Shown here: positions 9,178 through 21,217 of the stretch, piece by piece
Layout of the letters: each line of letters starts with the position of its first letter
How positions within the stretch are numbered: the first letter of the stretch is position 1
Assembly: GCA_964007475.1 (NCBI GenBank)
Contig: OZ023274.1
Location: 80,673,303 to 80,737,302, forward strand
Direction: 5' to 3'
Length of the DNA stretch: 64,000 nucleotides
Origin: Hybos culiciformis
Lineage: Eukaryota > Arthropoda > Insecta > Diptera > Hybotidae
Made by a program: the position numbers and the translations under genes
Notes under the pieces: generated by a model
What the model saw: only the letters and a program-made list of their open reading frames with translations
What the model was told of the DNA's origin: nothing
Databases searched by the model: none

Positions 9178-11733
9178 AACAGTTCAATAAATCATAATTA
9201 TATCAAAAATTTATGATAATACATTTAACTCAGTGTAATTAAGATTTTAATTTAAATTACTTTTTAAATTAGCTTCAATCACGATAACAAGATGTTTGTA
9301 GTAATTTAAAGCCTTATACGGTTGAATATATAGTAAGGAAATACAAGTGGAACTTTATTGAGAAAAATTATTACTTAGCAAGAAGTTATTAACAAAATCG
9401 GAAAAAATCTACTTATAATTTTAACTATATTAAATTATATTATTTGAATGTTTTTGTATTAGGTACTTTTAGCCAACTTAAAAATAATAATTTTCTAATA
9501 CTTATTAGCAAAATTAAATGGCTTTTTTTTTAAATATAGAAGCAAACTTTTTGAATTGGAAAAACCGTTTCCATTTGTTTATTTGCAATTTTCTTCGTAT
9601 ACCTATACTAAAAAAAAATAATATTAATACTTTTTAAAAAATATTTTTAAGATGAAAAATCATATGATAACAGTTTAAAAATAATAAAAATTGCGCATGA
9701 TATTTTCTTTTTTGTAAAAAAAAGTTGAATGAAAATTTATTTTCCGGAAAGTCCTTTTTTTTTCATAAAGGAAATACCATTGTAAAAATATGAAATAATA
9801 ATTGTAAAAAAAAAATAGTTCAAAGCTTTCTTATAAGGCAAAAAAAGAAAAAAGAAAAAGAAAACAAATTCCAAAAGCTTCGAATATACTTTTGGCGCCT
9901 TTTATTCTCATGCCAATATTATTCCATCTATAATACAGATTAATTTTTTTTTTCTACTTTAAGTTGTTGGATTTAATATACTTACACATATATTTATATA
10001 ATAAAATTCTTCCAAAAAATATTTCAATCAAAAAAGAATAAAATCTAGGCCACATTTCAGATAATGAATATATAAATTACATAATCTTATTATGTTGTGG
10101 TGTTTTTTTTTATATAATATATATAATATATTTTATGTTAAGAATAATATATGAACGAATGTTATAATTACAGTGTAAAAATTACATAATAAGTTAAAGA
10201 TATAATGAGATTAATTTTGTAAAACCTTTTAGGGTGGTCAGAAAAGTAATAGATATAATAATAGTTAGAGATAACCATTAATTACATTAATTTTGGTTTA
10301 AAAATAATGTAATATGATATACCCTTGAAAAAAAATTATTTTATTGTCATTAATATTGTAATTATGGAAATAGCTTTGAGAACCCAAAATTAAAATAAAT
10401 TTCACGAATTATTCAAATATAGTATATAGACTGTATATTGTAGTAAAAATATGTGTTTTAATTATTAGTATGATAATGCAAACAGCGGAATTGTATTTAT
10501 ATCTACAACCTATGAGCATAATTCAAAATCATGAAGACACTTTAAATAGCAAAAATATAATGACAACTAAATGGTTTAAAATCTAAGTCAAATTTGACAT
10601 TAAGCCTAAATTTGGGATATAAAAATTAAGTAATTTTTATTTTTTTTTTAATTTTTTGAAATCTGAAGAACACCTATAACTAAACAACAATTTGATACAG
10701 AAAAAAATTAAATTCTTGTTTACAGAATGTTTTTTTTAAATTTATTTAAATAATAAATAATTTACAGTTTTATTGCTCAGTTGAGAAAACTCCTTTTACT
10801 TTTATACAAAATTTTCACTCATTTCACAAATTCTGAAAACTGAATAATATATGGTAAAGGAAAAAGCACTTATTTAAATTAAAATGATTTTAAGCTTTTT
10901 TTTTTCAAAGAAAATTTTATACAGAATTTTTAGGAGAGTTTTATACGTTAAAACAGTAAAAAAAAATTGTTTGTAGAAATTTTTTATTAGTAAAGAAAAA
11001 ATACTGAAATAAACCACAACATATAATGTAGTTAGTTGTTTGATGGTTGTCAAAGAATCATAAACGTGTTTTTCGGAGATATAAACATTATTGGACTTAT
11101 ACATCATTGATAACAAGATTATACTTAAAATAAAAACTGTATAAATATAATGTAGGTGTATATATGGTCTTACGATATATTTTCAATTTCGGAAAAATCA
11201 CAAAATAAAAAATTACAGTCAACTAAATAGCTAAAAGATATTTCTGAAGTAAAATTTTCTTTACTTTTTAACAAATTACGTAGAAAATTGTAGAAAATAA
11301 GGGAAAACAAAAATAATTTTCTTTATGGTAGGTAGATTTAGGGTTTAAATTTAATTTTAAAAAGTTGATGAAACTTTTTTTTTTTTCCATGTTTTTGATT
11401 TAAATAAAATTTTAAAAAGATTTGGATTTTGATAATGAAATTTTTTATAATTTTAATTAGTAACAAAATAGTCATTTAGATTTCAATTATTATTGCTATA
11501 TATGTATATAAATAGTATAATTAATTTTCATTGAACTACTACTAAATTCACGAAGTTCATCAGTGAGCTTTTAATCATATAATTTTGTTAATTTTAGTGA
11601 GAATTTTTAACTATATGATAAAATTAGATAATAACTTAACAGAAAAGGGTTTGGTTGAAATAATCCAAAGTGAATTCAAAATTTAAATTCAAGACTTTTA
11701 TAATATTTTAATTTTTTTTTTCAAACCAAATAT
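9178..11733. other. AT-rich DNA, no gene seen
   Basis: Long poly-A/T-rich sequence with very few GC-rich spots. Short ATG frames here (for example 10874-11116, minus) are K/N/I/F/L-rich composition products. No repeats or splice-flanked islands were found. Confidence 0.5.
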
Positions 11734-12048
11734 GTGATTTTTTTTTTTAAACTTTCGGGTACGGACGTGTCCATCATTTCGAATGGTAACAAACCAGCGA
11801 AAACATGCGAAAAACCACGCAAACCACGCAAAAACTTTCGATTTGATTTTAATCGTGGTTTCCGCGGATTGTGTCGCGATATTCGCGGGCTTGTATTGAT
11901 CACATTTGAAGAGGGTGAAATTAATTTTTATTTTATAATATTCGCAGATTTTAGCGGTTTTACCTTAAATAAAAAACAACATCCGATTTGGTTTCGAAAC
12001 AAAGTCGCAAATGATACAGAAAGAAAAAAATCTTCACGTTTCATTTAA
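11734..12048 (+). other. GC-rich island with a 104-codon open frame, probable repeat relic
   Basis: An ATG frame of 104 codons is open here and a 60-codon minus-strand frame overlaps it. The DNA is markedly GC-richer than its flanks and internally repetitive: CCACGCAAA occurs twice, and the motifs CGCGGATT, GCGATATTCGCGGG and GATTTGGTTTCG alternate. The peptide (for example KPRKPRKNFRFDFNRGFRGL) mirrors that repetition. I see no splice signals or known domain, so a decayed repeat is more likely than a gene. Confidence 0.35.
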
Positions 12049-12537
12049 AGTTCATACAAATTACATAATAAATTTTCATATAAAAATTGTCCATACATAT
12101 ATACTAAAGAAAAGTGAATACTAAGGCACACTAACGTAGACTATATTATTGTAGTAAGTATTTTTAATATTTTGAATTTAAATAATATTCAAGGTTTTGT
12201 GTGTTTTAAATTTTTATAAAAAAACACATAAAAAGTTATAAAAATTTGTTAAATTTTATACAAAAAAGGTTCTACTTTTACGACGGCAACGGTACAAAAT
12301 ATCAAATAAAAACGGAAAAAAGAAGGGATTTTATTACACAGAAAAAAATTTGCTCTTACTAATAACTAAATAATTCGTTAATATCAACGAAAAATTCGTT
12401 ATTTTGGCTACAACGAACATTTCGTTGAAAAAAGCTCGTAGTTCGTTAAAAAAGTTCGTTATACCCCAAAACCAAAAACCTTTCAAATTCTTCAGCAAAA
12501 ACACCGCAAATACGAAAAAAAAAATTTACTAGACAAC

Positions 12538-12790
12538 ATTATTTTTATTATTTATTTAATTTTTTATTTATTTATTTTTTATTTATTTATTTTTTTATTT
12601 TTTTTTTGTAATTTTTTTTTTTTTTTAATTTTTTTTTTTTTATTTATTTTTTTTTTATTTTTTTTATTTTTTTATTTATTTTTTTTATTTTATTTATTTT
12701 TTTTTATTTATTAATTTTTTTTATTTATGTTTTTTTTTTTTTATTTATTTTTTAAATTTTTTTATTTGATTTTTTTTTAATAATTTTTTT
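12538..12790 (-). repeat. A-rich (minus-strand) low-complexity tract
   Basis: About 250 bases of T interrupted by single A, G or C, with TTTA as a recurring unit. On the minus strand it is an A-rich (TAAA)n tail directly downstream of the tRNA-like module, as expected for a SINE 3' end. Confidence 0.7.
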
Positions 12791-12793
12791 TAT

Positions 12794-12870
12794 GCCCGCT
12801 TGTAGCTTCGAACCACTGTCCTAAACATTGCAATCCATCAACTCTGCCACTGAGCTATGAACTACATTTA
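12794..12870 (-). ncRNA. tRNA-like Pol III promoter module (SINE head)
   Basis: On the minus strand TAGCTCAGTGG (12857-12847) matches the Pol III A box TRGYNNARNNG. GGTTCGAAGCT (12814-12804) matches the B box GGTTCGANNCC in its core. The 43-base spacing is tRNA-like. A GCTC/GAGT D-stem and a GTGG/CTAC T-stem can form, but I cannot fold a proper anticodon arm. It is a degenerate tRNA-derived module, not a working tRNA. With the A-rich tract after it, it resembles a SINE inserted in the TIR element, or part of that element. Confidence 0.6.
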
Positions 12871-13109
12871 CGGCAATGTGTAAAATGGAAAATATAAGTT
12901 CTGTATGGATTGAAATTTTTGTTTCCCGTATTTAACGATAACGAACTTTTTTAACGAGTACTAAAAATGAAAAAAATGTTCGTAATCAGAAAATAAACGA
13001 AATTTACGTTACAAAAACGTAATTATTCATTATTTTTCGTTATCTTAACGAGAATGTCATTAACGAACTTTTTTGACGTAATGAGTACGAGCAAATTTTT
13101 TTCTGTGTA

Positions 13110-14986
13110 GCTTAATCTATTTTTATCTTATTGCAAATTTTCTGTTTAAAAGCAGAAAAATTTCCAAAAAAAATTCCTTAATGAGGAATCGACTTGTTTA
13201 AGGTTAATTTCAAGTTATTTTTCATTTTTAAAATTATTTTATTGAATACAATGTACATTGCAAATTCCATTATATTATTTACAATAAAACTATTATAGTG
13301 AACTAAAGGGAATCCTTATAATTTTTTTTATTTCATATGATTGATGGCCAGCTATGAAATTTTAATGTTAGATACTATAATTTTTTGTTTTCTTCAAGAA
13401 AATTAATGGTATATTTATTTTGCACTTAAGAATTCACTAAATCAAAATAATAAAATTTTTATATATATGTATTTTATTATTCCAATAAAATATGAAAATA
13501 ATAATGAAATAAAAATGGGTTTAAAAACATTTCTTGCCATAAGCAGCAGCAGCAGCAGAATTAGTTATTTTATTTTTTAAATTTTTAATTGACTCAAAAA
13601 ATCTGTCCTTGATTTCAATCTATGATATTTTTATGTCGTATGTATTTTGTATTTTTATATGTAATGTTTAGAAGTTGAAATAAGTAGTTAAGTAACCAGC
13701 ATAAAATTTTATGAAATAGTTATTTTGTTTTTTATCTTCTTATTTTTTTTTGTAAAATAAAACTATTCTGATTCAGTAAATTTTTGTTTATACACATTAA
13801 GCTTTTTCCCATGATGACGATGTCGATAACAAAATTCAGAAAAAAAAAAAGTATAGAAAGAAAAGTCAAAATCGGATAAGTTTGGTATTTTTGTGTGTTT
13901 ATTTTCTATCGTTTTGTGTATCAGTTTATTTGAAATAATTAGCATAAAACTGCAATTTTATTATTTGATTTTGTTTATTTTAATATATAATTTTTCTCGT
14001 AACTAACTTTAAAAGGAAAATTTTTGATTTTTGCGATGGGGAAAATTTTATTCAATTTTCTTTCTTTCATTTAGAATCTTGTACTATACTAGATGTATTT
14101 TTTTTTATACAATTTTAGAAAATTATATTTGTTGGCATTGTTGGAAAAATCTATGTTATATTAAACTTCTTATACAATATCACAATAAATAAAAGTAAAA
14201 TCTAAGGTACCCATAAATATACTTTTAAAGTCATAGTGTAAGTTATAATTGGGACCAAGAATATGTTAATTCCAGATAATTAAATAATTTGAACAAAAAT
14301 ATATTTTACATTAATTTGTTTATGTTTTCCATAAAAATCTTTTATTTTTCTTGGGAGAAAAGTTTTTAACCTTTTTGCGAATAAGAAAGTGACCCTCTTT
14401 TTTATCCTATATAAAATAGAAAAAATTAAAATTCTAGGACTTCAATGTTCCCCTAAAGATAAAAATAACAAATATTAAATTTCCTTCGATGACTATTCAA
14501 CTTCTAAAATATTATACTTATACATAAATAACGTAAGTATAGACGCATAATTTCAACAACTTTTGTAGTGTTGACTTTTGTGTGATCTTCTTTATGTATA
14601 TAGATATTTTGTATTTTACGATGATTAATATTTGTTATATAATTAAATTGTATTATACTACTGCTACTACAGTACAAAACCATAAGGTGTAAATTTAAAT
14701 CAAAAATTTAATTAAGTGAAAAAATTGTTTTTAACATTTCATAATTTCCGCTATGATTTCCTTTCTTTTCATTAAAAAATAAAAAAATTAAATTAAATCA
14801 TAAGGAAAATGAAAAATTGGACAAACTTCAATGATATTTATGTCAATGTTTTCCTTTATAAATTAAGTGAGACCAATGTTCTGTAAAAAATTAAATTGAA
14901 TGTTAATTTGTTACAAATAACATTGACACAGACATTTTTGAATCAATCTAAAGATATAAAGAAACATAGATTCCTGGCATTTACAG
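13110..14986. other. AT-rich DNA, no gene seen
   Basis: This holds a (CAG)5-type run at 13542-13558. The 60-codon minus-strand frame at 13763-13945 contains a long pyrimidine run but no AG at the needed place, so I do not call it an exon. Otherwise poly-A/T-rich. Confidence 0.45.
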
Positions 14987-15135
14987 ATACATTTACTTTT
15001 AACCCATTGTCCAGCAAGAAAGAAGATTTCACTGTTTCTCGCTCCCTCCTTATGCTAATCACACCCTTATGGCTATTTAACTACGAGGAAAACTGTGATC
15101 GTGAAAATATGCAATGTTTTTATCTTCTCTCTTAG
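14987..15135 (+). CDS. candidate terminal exon
   Basis: A fair acceptor (CCTGGCATTTACAG at 14973-14986) is followed by 48 open codons in phase 1 (TFTFNPLSSKKEDFTVSRSL, then LWLFNYEENCDRENMQ) to TAG at 15133-15135. GC is raised over this interval only. The minus strand is also open for about 47 codons, so the strand is not certain. No family recognised. Confidence 0.25.
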
Positions 15136-16732
15136 CTAAAGAAAGGGAATGAATAGTTAATTTGTTTATAAGCTCTTCCTGTTCACAAATATTGGAAAAG
15201 TACAGTAAAACAGTCCGAAATTTTGTAACAATATTTTTTGCTTACCAATACTATATGCTTAATTACAATCATTTTTTCTTAATATTTTGTGGTAGATTAT
15301 AACCAAAAATTTTCATATATAAAATTTAAGGATTATTTTGGTTCACCATATTTCATACAGCTTACATGGTTTTTTTTTTTAAATAAAATATCATATTTAT
15401 GGTATTAACATAAATTAAATTATCTTTTAAAATTATAATATGGTAAATTTCGTAATTAAATTTTAAGTTCGCATCGACAATTAAATTCTTATTCAATCCT
15501 TTTGGGCTGACATAATTGAATTTTTTATTTTTTTTAAGATAAAAAATAATTTACGATGCGAATTTATAAGTTAAATTGAATTGTAGAATACGAAATATAA
15601 GTTTACATATGAAATGTAAGTTTGGCATGACATTGGATCACATATTTGGTATTTAAATGTAAAATTGAGATTTTAAGTATTTGAAAATATTATTACTTCA
15701 AATATTTAACATCAATAATAATACGAATAAAACTTTTGAGAAAATTTTAATGAAAACTTTAGCGAATGGAATGATAATTAAAATTTCAAGTACATATATT
15801 TACAAGACATGATTTTAAAACTAAATATATATGTCGTTTTTTAAATTATTGACCATTGTTCATTAACATTTATTCAATCAATATATAATAATCCATATAC
15901 ACATCAGGCACACCACTTTCAATGTACGTTTAGTTATTCGATCCTATATATTTATTATCCTTTAATAAATTTATTATTTTAACCTTGGCCTTTTATGACT
16001 ATAAAGTGGGTCACAAAGAAAATTTATTTCACACAAAATGTCTGTATTAAATAAATTAGGTGCAGAAAAAAAAAATTATAATTTATTTAACCATAATTTA
16101 AAATTAAATGCATAGAAAAGTGAATGTTTTTAATTAAAAAATAAATGGGAATGAAATAAGAGTTTTTTTTTTAGAAGATAAAATTTATAAACTTTTTTCG
16201 CGTTCACTTTTTTAATAAAAATTTTAAATTTATTCTGTCATTAATGTGCTCTTCGGGACTTTTTTTTTTCGAAAATATGCTCTTGTTTAACTTTTTTTTT
16301 TCAATCATTCATAATTCCCAGAAATCTCCAATCCAAAAATATAAAATTTAACTGAAAATTTTTGTTTAATGGAGAAATTATAATGTTTTATTTAGAATGT
16401 TATATAACTATGTTATATATTTTTTTACTACAAAAGATATTATTCAATGTTTATGTTAATATGTTGAGTTATTCTTTGTCTCAAGAATTCTACCAAATTG
16501 TGTTAGTAAACCCTATTATTAGGTCTGATCTCTTGAGACTCTTTATATATCTTTAAAGTGTAAGAAAGTAATTTTTAAAAATATTTGTGAATTATTCAAG
16601 CATAATAATTCACTTTGAAAGGATCATATTCTCTTAAGGATATTACTTTTCTGGCAACTGTTAAAGTTAATTTCGGGGATATAATATTTTGGGGAATTTT
16701 TTTATTATGGAATTGTCCACTTAATAACTACC
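15136..16732. other. AT-rich DNA with one imperfect inverted repeat
   Basis: TTCGCATCG near 15468 and CGATGCGAA near 15554, with matching but diverged flanks (about 15449-15490 and 15555-15592), form an imperfect inverted repeat around about 65 bases. It may be a decayed MITE. I see no exon here. Confidence 0.4.
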
Positions 16733-16795
16733 ATGATAGTGAAATTTCATAAGATGACTCAGGATTATGATAGAAAGATGTTATCGGTTATGAAG
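16733..16795 (+). CDS. candidate coding exon upstream of a 141-base intron
   Basis: An ATG at 16733 (or 16754 in the same frame) opens a frame ending KMTQDYDRKMLSVMK at 16795, directly before the donor AAG|GTAAGA. The frame is also open upstream to about 16685, so the ATG may be internal. Joined in phase 0 to 16937-16981 it encodes a small basic C-terminus. GC is higher than in the flanks. I do not recognise the protein. Confidence 0.42.
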
Positions 16796-16936
16796 GTAAG
16801 AAAAATAAGATTCCATACTTACGTTATTATCTTTAAATGGTGGAGAAATCAATAATCAAAATATTAGTATTATTATTAAAATAAATAAAAAAACCTCTAA
16901 CTGAATATTATTTTATTTATGTTTAATTCTTTTCAG

Positions 16937-16981
16937 GCTCATATTATGAGGTTCGTTGATTCTGAAAGAAAACTTTTATAA
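16937..16981 (+). CDS. candidate last coding exon (pairs with 16733-16795)
   Basis: A strong acceptor, TTTAATTCTTTTCAG (16922-16936), is followed in phase 0 by AHIMRFVDSERKLL and a TAA at 16979-16981. Donor, acceptor and phase all agree with the exon ending at 16795, and the intron would be 141 bases. Two well-formed sites with protein-like sequence on both outer sides make this one of the better gene fragments here. Confidence 0.42.
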   Translation, partial: AHIMRFVDSERKLL

Positions 16982-17616
16982 GAAATGAATGCGGAATGTA
17001 AAAATTGCAGAAAAATTTTCATAGAAAAATATTTAACTATATATAAAATTTTATATATGAAGATAAAAATATTATGTATTTATAGTATATGTACAATTTA
17101 GTATTTTTATTTATGGAAATTATTTTCAAAAGGAGAAAATGAAAATGTTAATATATTTTTTTTACGATATTAGCATTCATTTGAAATGTTAAAAAGAAAA
17201 AAAAGAAAAAATTAACTTTAATGGTTATGAATATGATGAAAAAAATATATATATAAAAATAAGCAAATGAATAGCAAAGCATATCATTCAAATTTTAATT
17301 TTCAACCTCGTAAATTAATTTAGTAGTATAGAATAAAAATTCCTAAAAATATTCTATATTAAAACAAGTAAAACAAAATTTAGTTTTTAACATAAAAATT
17401 TCATCAATTTATTTCTGCTGCTTTAAATTATTAGAAACTGAATAAAATTTTAATGCTAATTCTAAAGTTCTCCAGCTGAATCCAATGATATGTAAATTTA
17501 TATCACGGATAGAAAATTTTTTATAAATATACCTACAAAAATTCATGTAATCCAAGTTTCTCGAAATCTTAATTCATATTGTGTAATATTCGTTTTTTTT
17601 TTTTTTACTCTTGTAG

Positions 17617-17705
17617 AAGATGAAAATATCTTTTTTCCAATCCATCCCGTATATTTTGTAGCAGTTGCAATTATAATTTCTTTTAGTATTCAATCGATAG
17701 TTTGA
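17617..17705 (+). CDS. candidate terminal exon with hydrophobic tail
   Basis: A run of about 14 T then ACTCTTGTAG (to 17616) is a strong acceptor. The following 29 codons in phase 1 (DENIFFPIHPVYFVAVAI...) end at TGA 17703-17705. Purine-first codons predominate on this strand and not on the opposite one. The last 18 residues are hydrophobic and could be a membrane tail. It is not phase-compatible with the donor at 16795, so the partner exon is unknown. Confidence 0.33.
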
Positions 17706-18265
17706 ATGTTAGCAATGAAATAACTCTTTGCCCTATATTAAAATAATTTTGATGATGATTATAAAGAAATTAAAATTATATGTTTCAGTGTTTATGGCTT
17801 TTAAAATCTACATTAATTTTAAAATCCTTAAACTGACATTGGAAATGTATTATGGAAAAATAAAAAAAAAAAAAAAAAATTCCGGGAGTCTGCTAAAACG
17901 CAAAAAAGGAAAACATAAATATTTTAAGGGAAACATATTATCTAATTTCAAAGTGTAATTTATGATATTTCAATAACAGGGGTTTCTATTGAAAAAAAAA
18001 ATATATGAAAAAATGAATGGATATTAATCTTGTGTGAAATGATTAATGACGTTAGAAAATTCTTTATTATAAATTAAATCATTTTGTCGAAGCTTTATTT
18101 TTAGCTTTTTATCCTTTTAAATATCATAATTTGTGTAAACATTTTATATTTAGATTGGAATATATACATGTGTAATCGATACCTATACATTATACTCACA
18201 TTTCTTAAAGTTGAAAATTATTCTTGACAATTTTCTATATTTAATGTAAAACTATTTCTATGCAG

Positions 18266-18377
18266 TATAATATGTATAAGCGAAATTAGGGAAACAACTC
18301 AAAGATATGGGACAATTGAAACTCATTGTCCATTCCTGAATATCAAGTTATATTCCTTGACCTTTAGAAAATATTAA
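18266..18377 (+). CDS. weak candidate terminal exon
   Basis: The acceptor ACTATTTCTATGCAG (to 18265) is followed by about 36 open codons in phase 1 (ISEIRETTQRYGTIETHCPF...) to TAA at 18375-18377. The peptide is mixed and not K/N-rich, but GC is only slightly raised. Confidence 0.22.
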
Positions 18378-20371
18378 TAAAATTATATGAGAAAATTGCT
18401 TTTTGATGTAAAAACAAACCTCGATTCAAATGTCAATTTGAAATTACAGAATTTTACAATCTTCAAGACTTTAAGTTCCGATTTATAGGTTTAAGAACTT
18501 TTACTTTAAGCTTGAATTTTTAAATGCTTCTATTAATTCATTTAAATAATAATTTAACTAATATTTTTAAAATTTTTATTCTTTCTGATTACTGTAGTCA
18601 TGATTGCAATTAAAATTCTATTAAAATTTAATCTTTCCTTAGAAAAGGCGGGTAATCTAAGATATTTACTAATGATTTTTAGATTTTAATATTTATTGCC
18701 TTGCCATTCAGTATAAATGGTTTGTTAATAATACTATTGATAAATGATAGATTTACATTTATCATATAATAACCCTTAATGAATTCTCATAATTTATATT
18801 GGAAAAAAAAAAAAAACGAAAATTTTATGATCCGAAAATAAAAATAAATAAATAAAAAATTGTAAAATCATCAATTTGGATATTTTATATTGATTCAAAT
18901 AGGGGTGTTATTTATTTCAAATTATCTTTTTATTTCTCTTTAATATATTTTGAAATGTTTGTAAACAGCCCAGTTTCATTTATTTTCATTTTTTCTATAT
19001 TTGAAAAAATACCATAAATAAATAAATAAAAAAAAATATATGAAATAAGTATGTATTATACATAAAATATATTTTATATATTTAAAATTTAATTCGGGTA
19101 ATGATATGTTTTTGAAAAATTACTTAAAGTCTAAAAGAATCTAAAAAATGTTTATAGAACAACGCAAATAAAAAGAAAATCATAAAAGAAAATTCTAAAG
19201 GATATTCAGGAAGGATATAAGGGAAAATTCGCTAAAAGAAAAATAATTCAAATGATTTTTTTTTTTAGAATTTTTGGCTTGTATGTATAAAATAAATTTC
19301 GTTAGAAAAAAATTGAATTAATATTTTAGGAAAATATTTTTCAATTTGAATCCTTTATCCAAAATATTAAACGAAAACTTTGATACAATATTATGTACTA
19401 ATCTCTACTAAACTGAAGTTGTTTTTTTTTAATGATTGTTTAATTCAAAAGTCAGTTTTGATAAAAAGTAGCCGCAACCCTTGTTATAAACAATAAGTAC
19501 TTGTGAAACATTTTTATTTTTAAAAATTCCGAACTCGAATATTAAAAAAAAAAAAGTGGCTGTTTGAAGTACTCCTGCATTTCGTTTGCATATAAGACAT
19601 GATTATATAAGTATATTATATATACAACTATTATATGAGTTGTATAAAATACATCTCGTCGCAAACCAATGTTAATTCTAATTCTGTATACTGATATGTG
19701 GCCCACATGTTGAATTGCGATTGATGGTAACAAAATACAAGAAAAAATCCGGGTTAGTTCTGTCAAGATTCATTTTAAAAAAAACGTATTTTGATTCAAA
19801 AAAAAATTTTATTTAAAATTTTATTATTTTTGAAATCTTGAACATAGAGAGAATATGTAATCTTAATTCGGTTGGAGTTTCTATCAAAATAAACATAAAA
19901 AAAAAATAGATAAAACATTCAAAATTTGTTTTTTATTATTTTTAATGTCTTATTCTTAAAAGATCAACATAAGTATTTATTTTGTCTATACTACTTACAT
20001 AAGTCTAAATTGACTAAGTAAACAAAATTTGAAAATATTCAGTTTTTTTTTTTCAATTTTAAAAGTTTGTTTAATTTAATAAAAATATATTTTATTTTGA
20101 ATACAAGTGGGATTTTATAATCAAACATGACCTAGCTGAATTTAAACTTTGAAATTCACATAGAAATTTATTTCTTGCTTCTACATCAAAAATGAATTGG
20201 AAAATTTTTTCTAACACTTTTTTTTTGTGTCTTTAAAGTTTTTCGTTTAAAATTTTTTTTCCTGCAATAGAACACCTTTTTAAACTTAAAAATTATACTT
20301 TTATAACATCTGGAATACAGATTGTTTATTTATGAATGACATTAGAAAATTTCTATCTATTTATGTTTTAG

Positions 20372-20413
20372 GTATATGAATATAAATGGGCGCGGCGGGC
20401 GTCAAACCAATAA
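20372..20413 (+). CDS. weak candidate terminal exon
   Basis: The acceptor TCTATCTATTTATGTTTTAG (to 20371) is followed in phase 0 by VYEYKWARRASNQ and a TAA at 20411-20413. The core GGGCGCGGCGGGCG is the sharpest GC peak for several kilobases, which is why it stands out. It is phase-compatible with the donor at 16795, but nothing else links them. Confidence 0.25.
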   Translation, partial: VYEYKWARRASNQ

Positions 20414-21129
20414 TTGTACATAAGATTATTAGAATAGTGATTGCAAGTATTAATTACGAAGCTTTGAAATATCTACTTAAAGATGTTTATGAAAAAAGAA
20501 ATTACTGTTTTCCGCCTTATTTGTTTTTATTTAGAATATTATTAGAATAACATTTTATTTGAAAAATTATTATTATAATGTAAGTAAAAGAATAAAGAAT
20601 TTAATCATAACATCCTGTTTGAGATTTTCCTCTAGACAGGAAAAACTTTTTTGACATAAAACACTTTTATTCTGACACTAAATTATATATATATTATTTT
20701 ATGTACATTATACAGATAAGGACATTATGTCTCTGTTTCGTGTTTTTTTTTTGCATGCAATTTTTAAAAGTACATCAACTTTGCATCATTGTTATTCTTC
20801 ATTTTTTTTTGTTTTAGTTTACCCCTCAAGGATGTTCAGGCAAACTTTAAATAATTTTATCTTCTCAAATTTGTCTGTTTTTTAAAATAAGTATCTATCT
20901 ACCTATTTATTTTTTATAATTTCCTGTTCCTGTAAATTTTAGGCGGGAAAACTAATTAAATACTATTATAATTTATAAGAAAAATTGTTATGGTTTTTGT
21001 TAAAGTTTTCTATTCATAGTTTTTATCAGATTTCTAGCAAAAAAAGTAATAAGATAAAAATGAATGTCAATACCTGTGTAAGAGACTGAGATATACGAGT
21101 GCTATTATAAAAATCACTAGATATTGTAT

Positions 21130-21217
21130 TTAAATCTCTTTTTGAACGAACTTTTCATTAACATTTATTTTGTAGGTTTTTTTTGTTGATAACATTACCC
21201 TTCGTACGAAAACAATA
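21130..21217 (-). CDS. weak candidate terminal exon
   Basis: On the minus strand the acceptor CTTCTATATCGACATTCCATGCACACAG is followed from 21217 in phase 2 by 28 codons (IVFVRRVMLSTKKTYKINVN...) to TAA at 21130. The phase would fit the donor at 38001 on the same strand, nearly 17 kb away, but I have no independent support for that join. Confidence 0.22.

Larger units (their letters stand above)
12337..13107. mobile_element. TA-flanked TIR element with TTCGTTA subterminal repeats
   Basis: The termini are CACAGAAAAAAATTTGCTC and its exact inverse (19 bp). TA flanks both ends (12335-12336 and 13108-13109). Many TTCGTTA/TAACGAA motifs fill both subterminal regions, as expected for transposase binding arrays. 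The centre is not symmetrical: it carries a T-rich tract and a tRNA-like module (12794-12870). It is 771 bp long with no transposase. The superfamily is uncertain; the TA duplication suggests Tc1/mariner or CACTA relatives. Confidence 0.75.

Noticed and set aside
12794..12870. Functional tRNA gene
   Set aside because: A and B boxes and two arms are present, but no sound anticodon arm or acceptor stem forms, and an A-rich tail follows.
20635..20658. Acceptor followed by TGKTFLT, resembling a Walker A end
   Set aside because: Seven codons to a stop cannot define a P-loop; chance.
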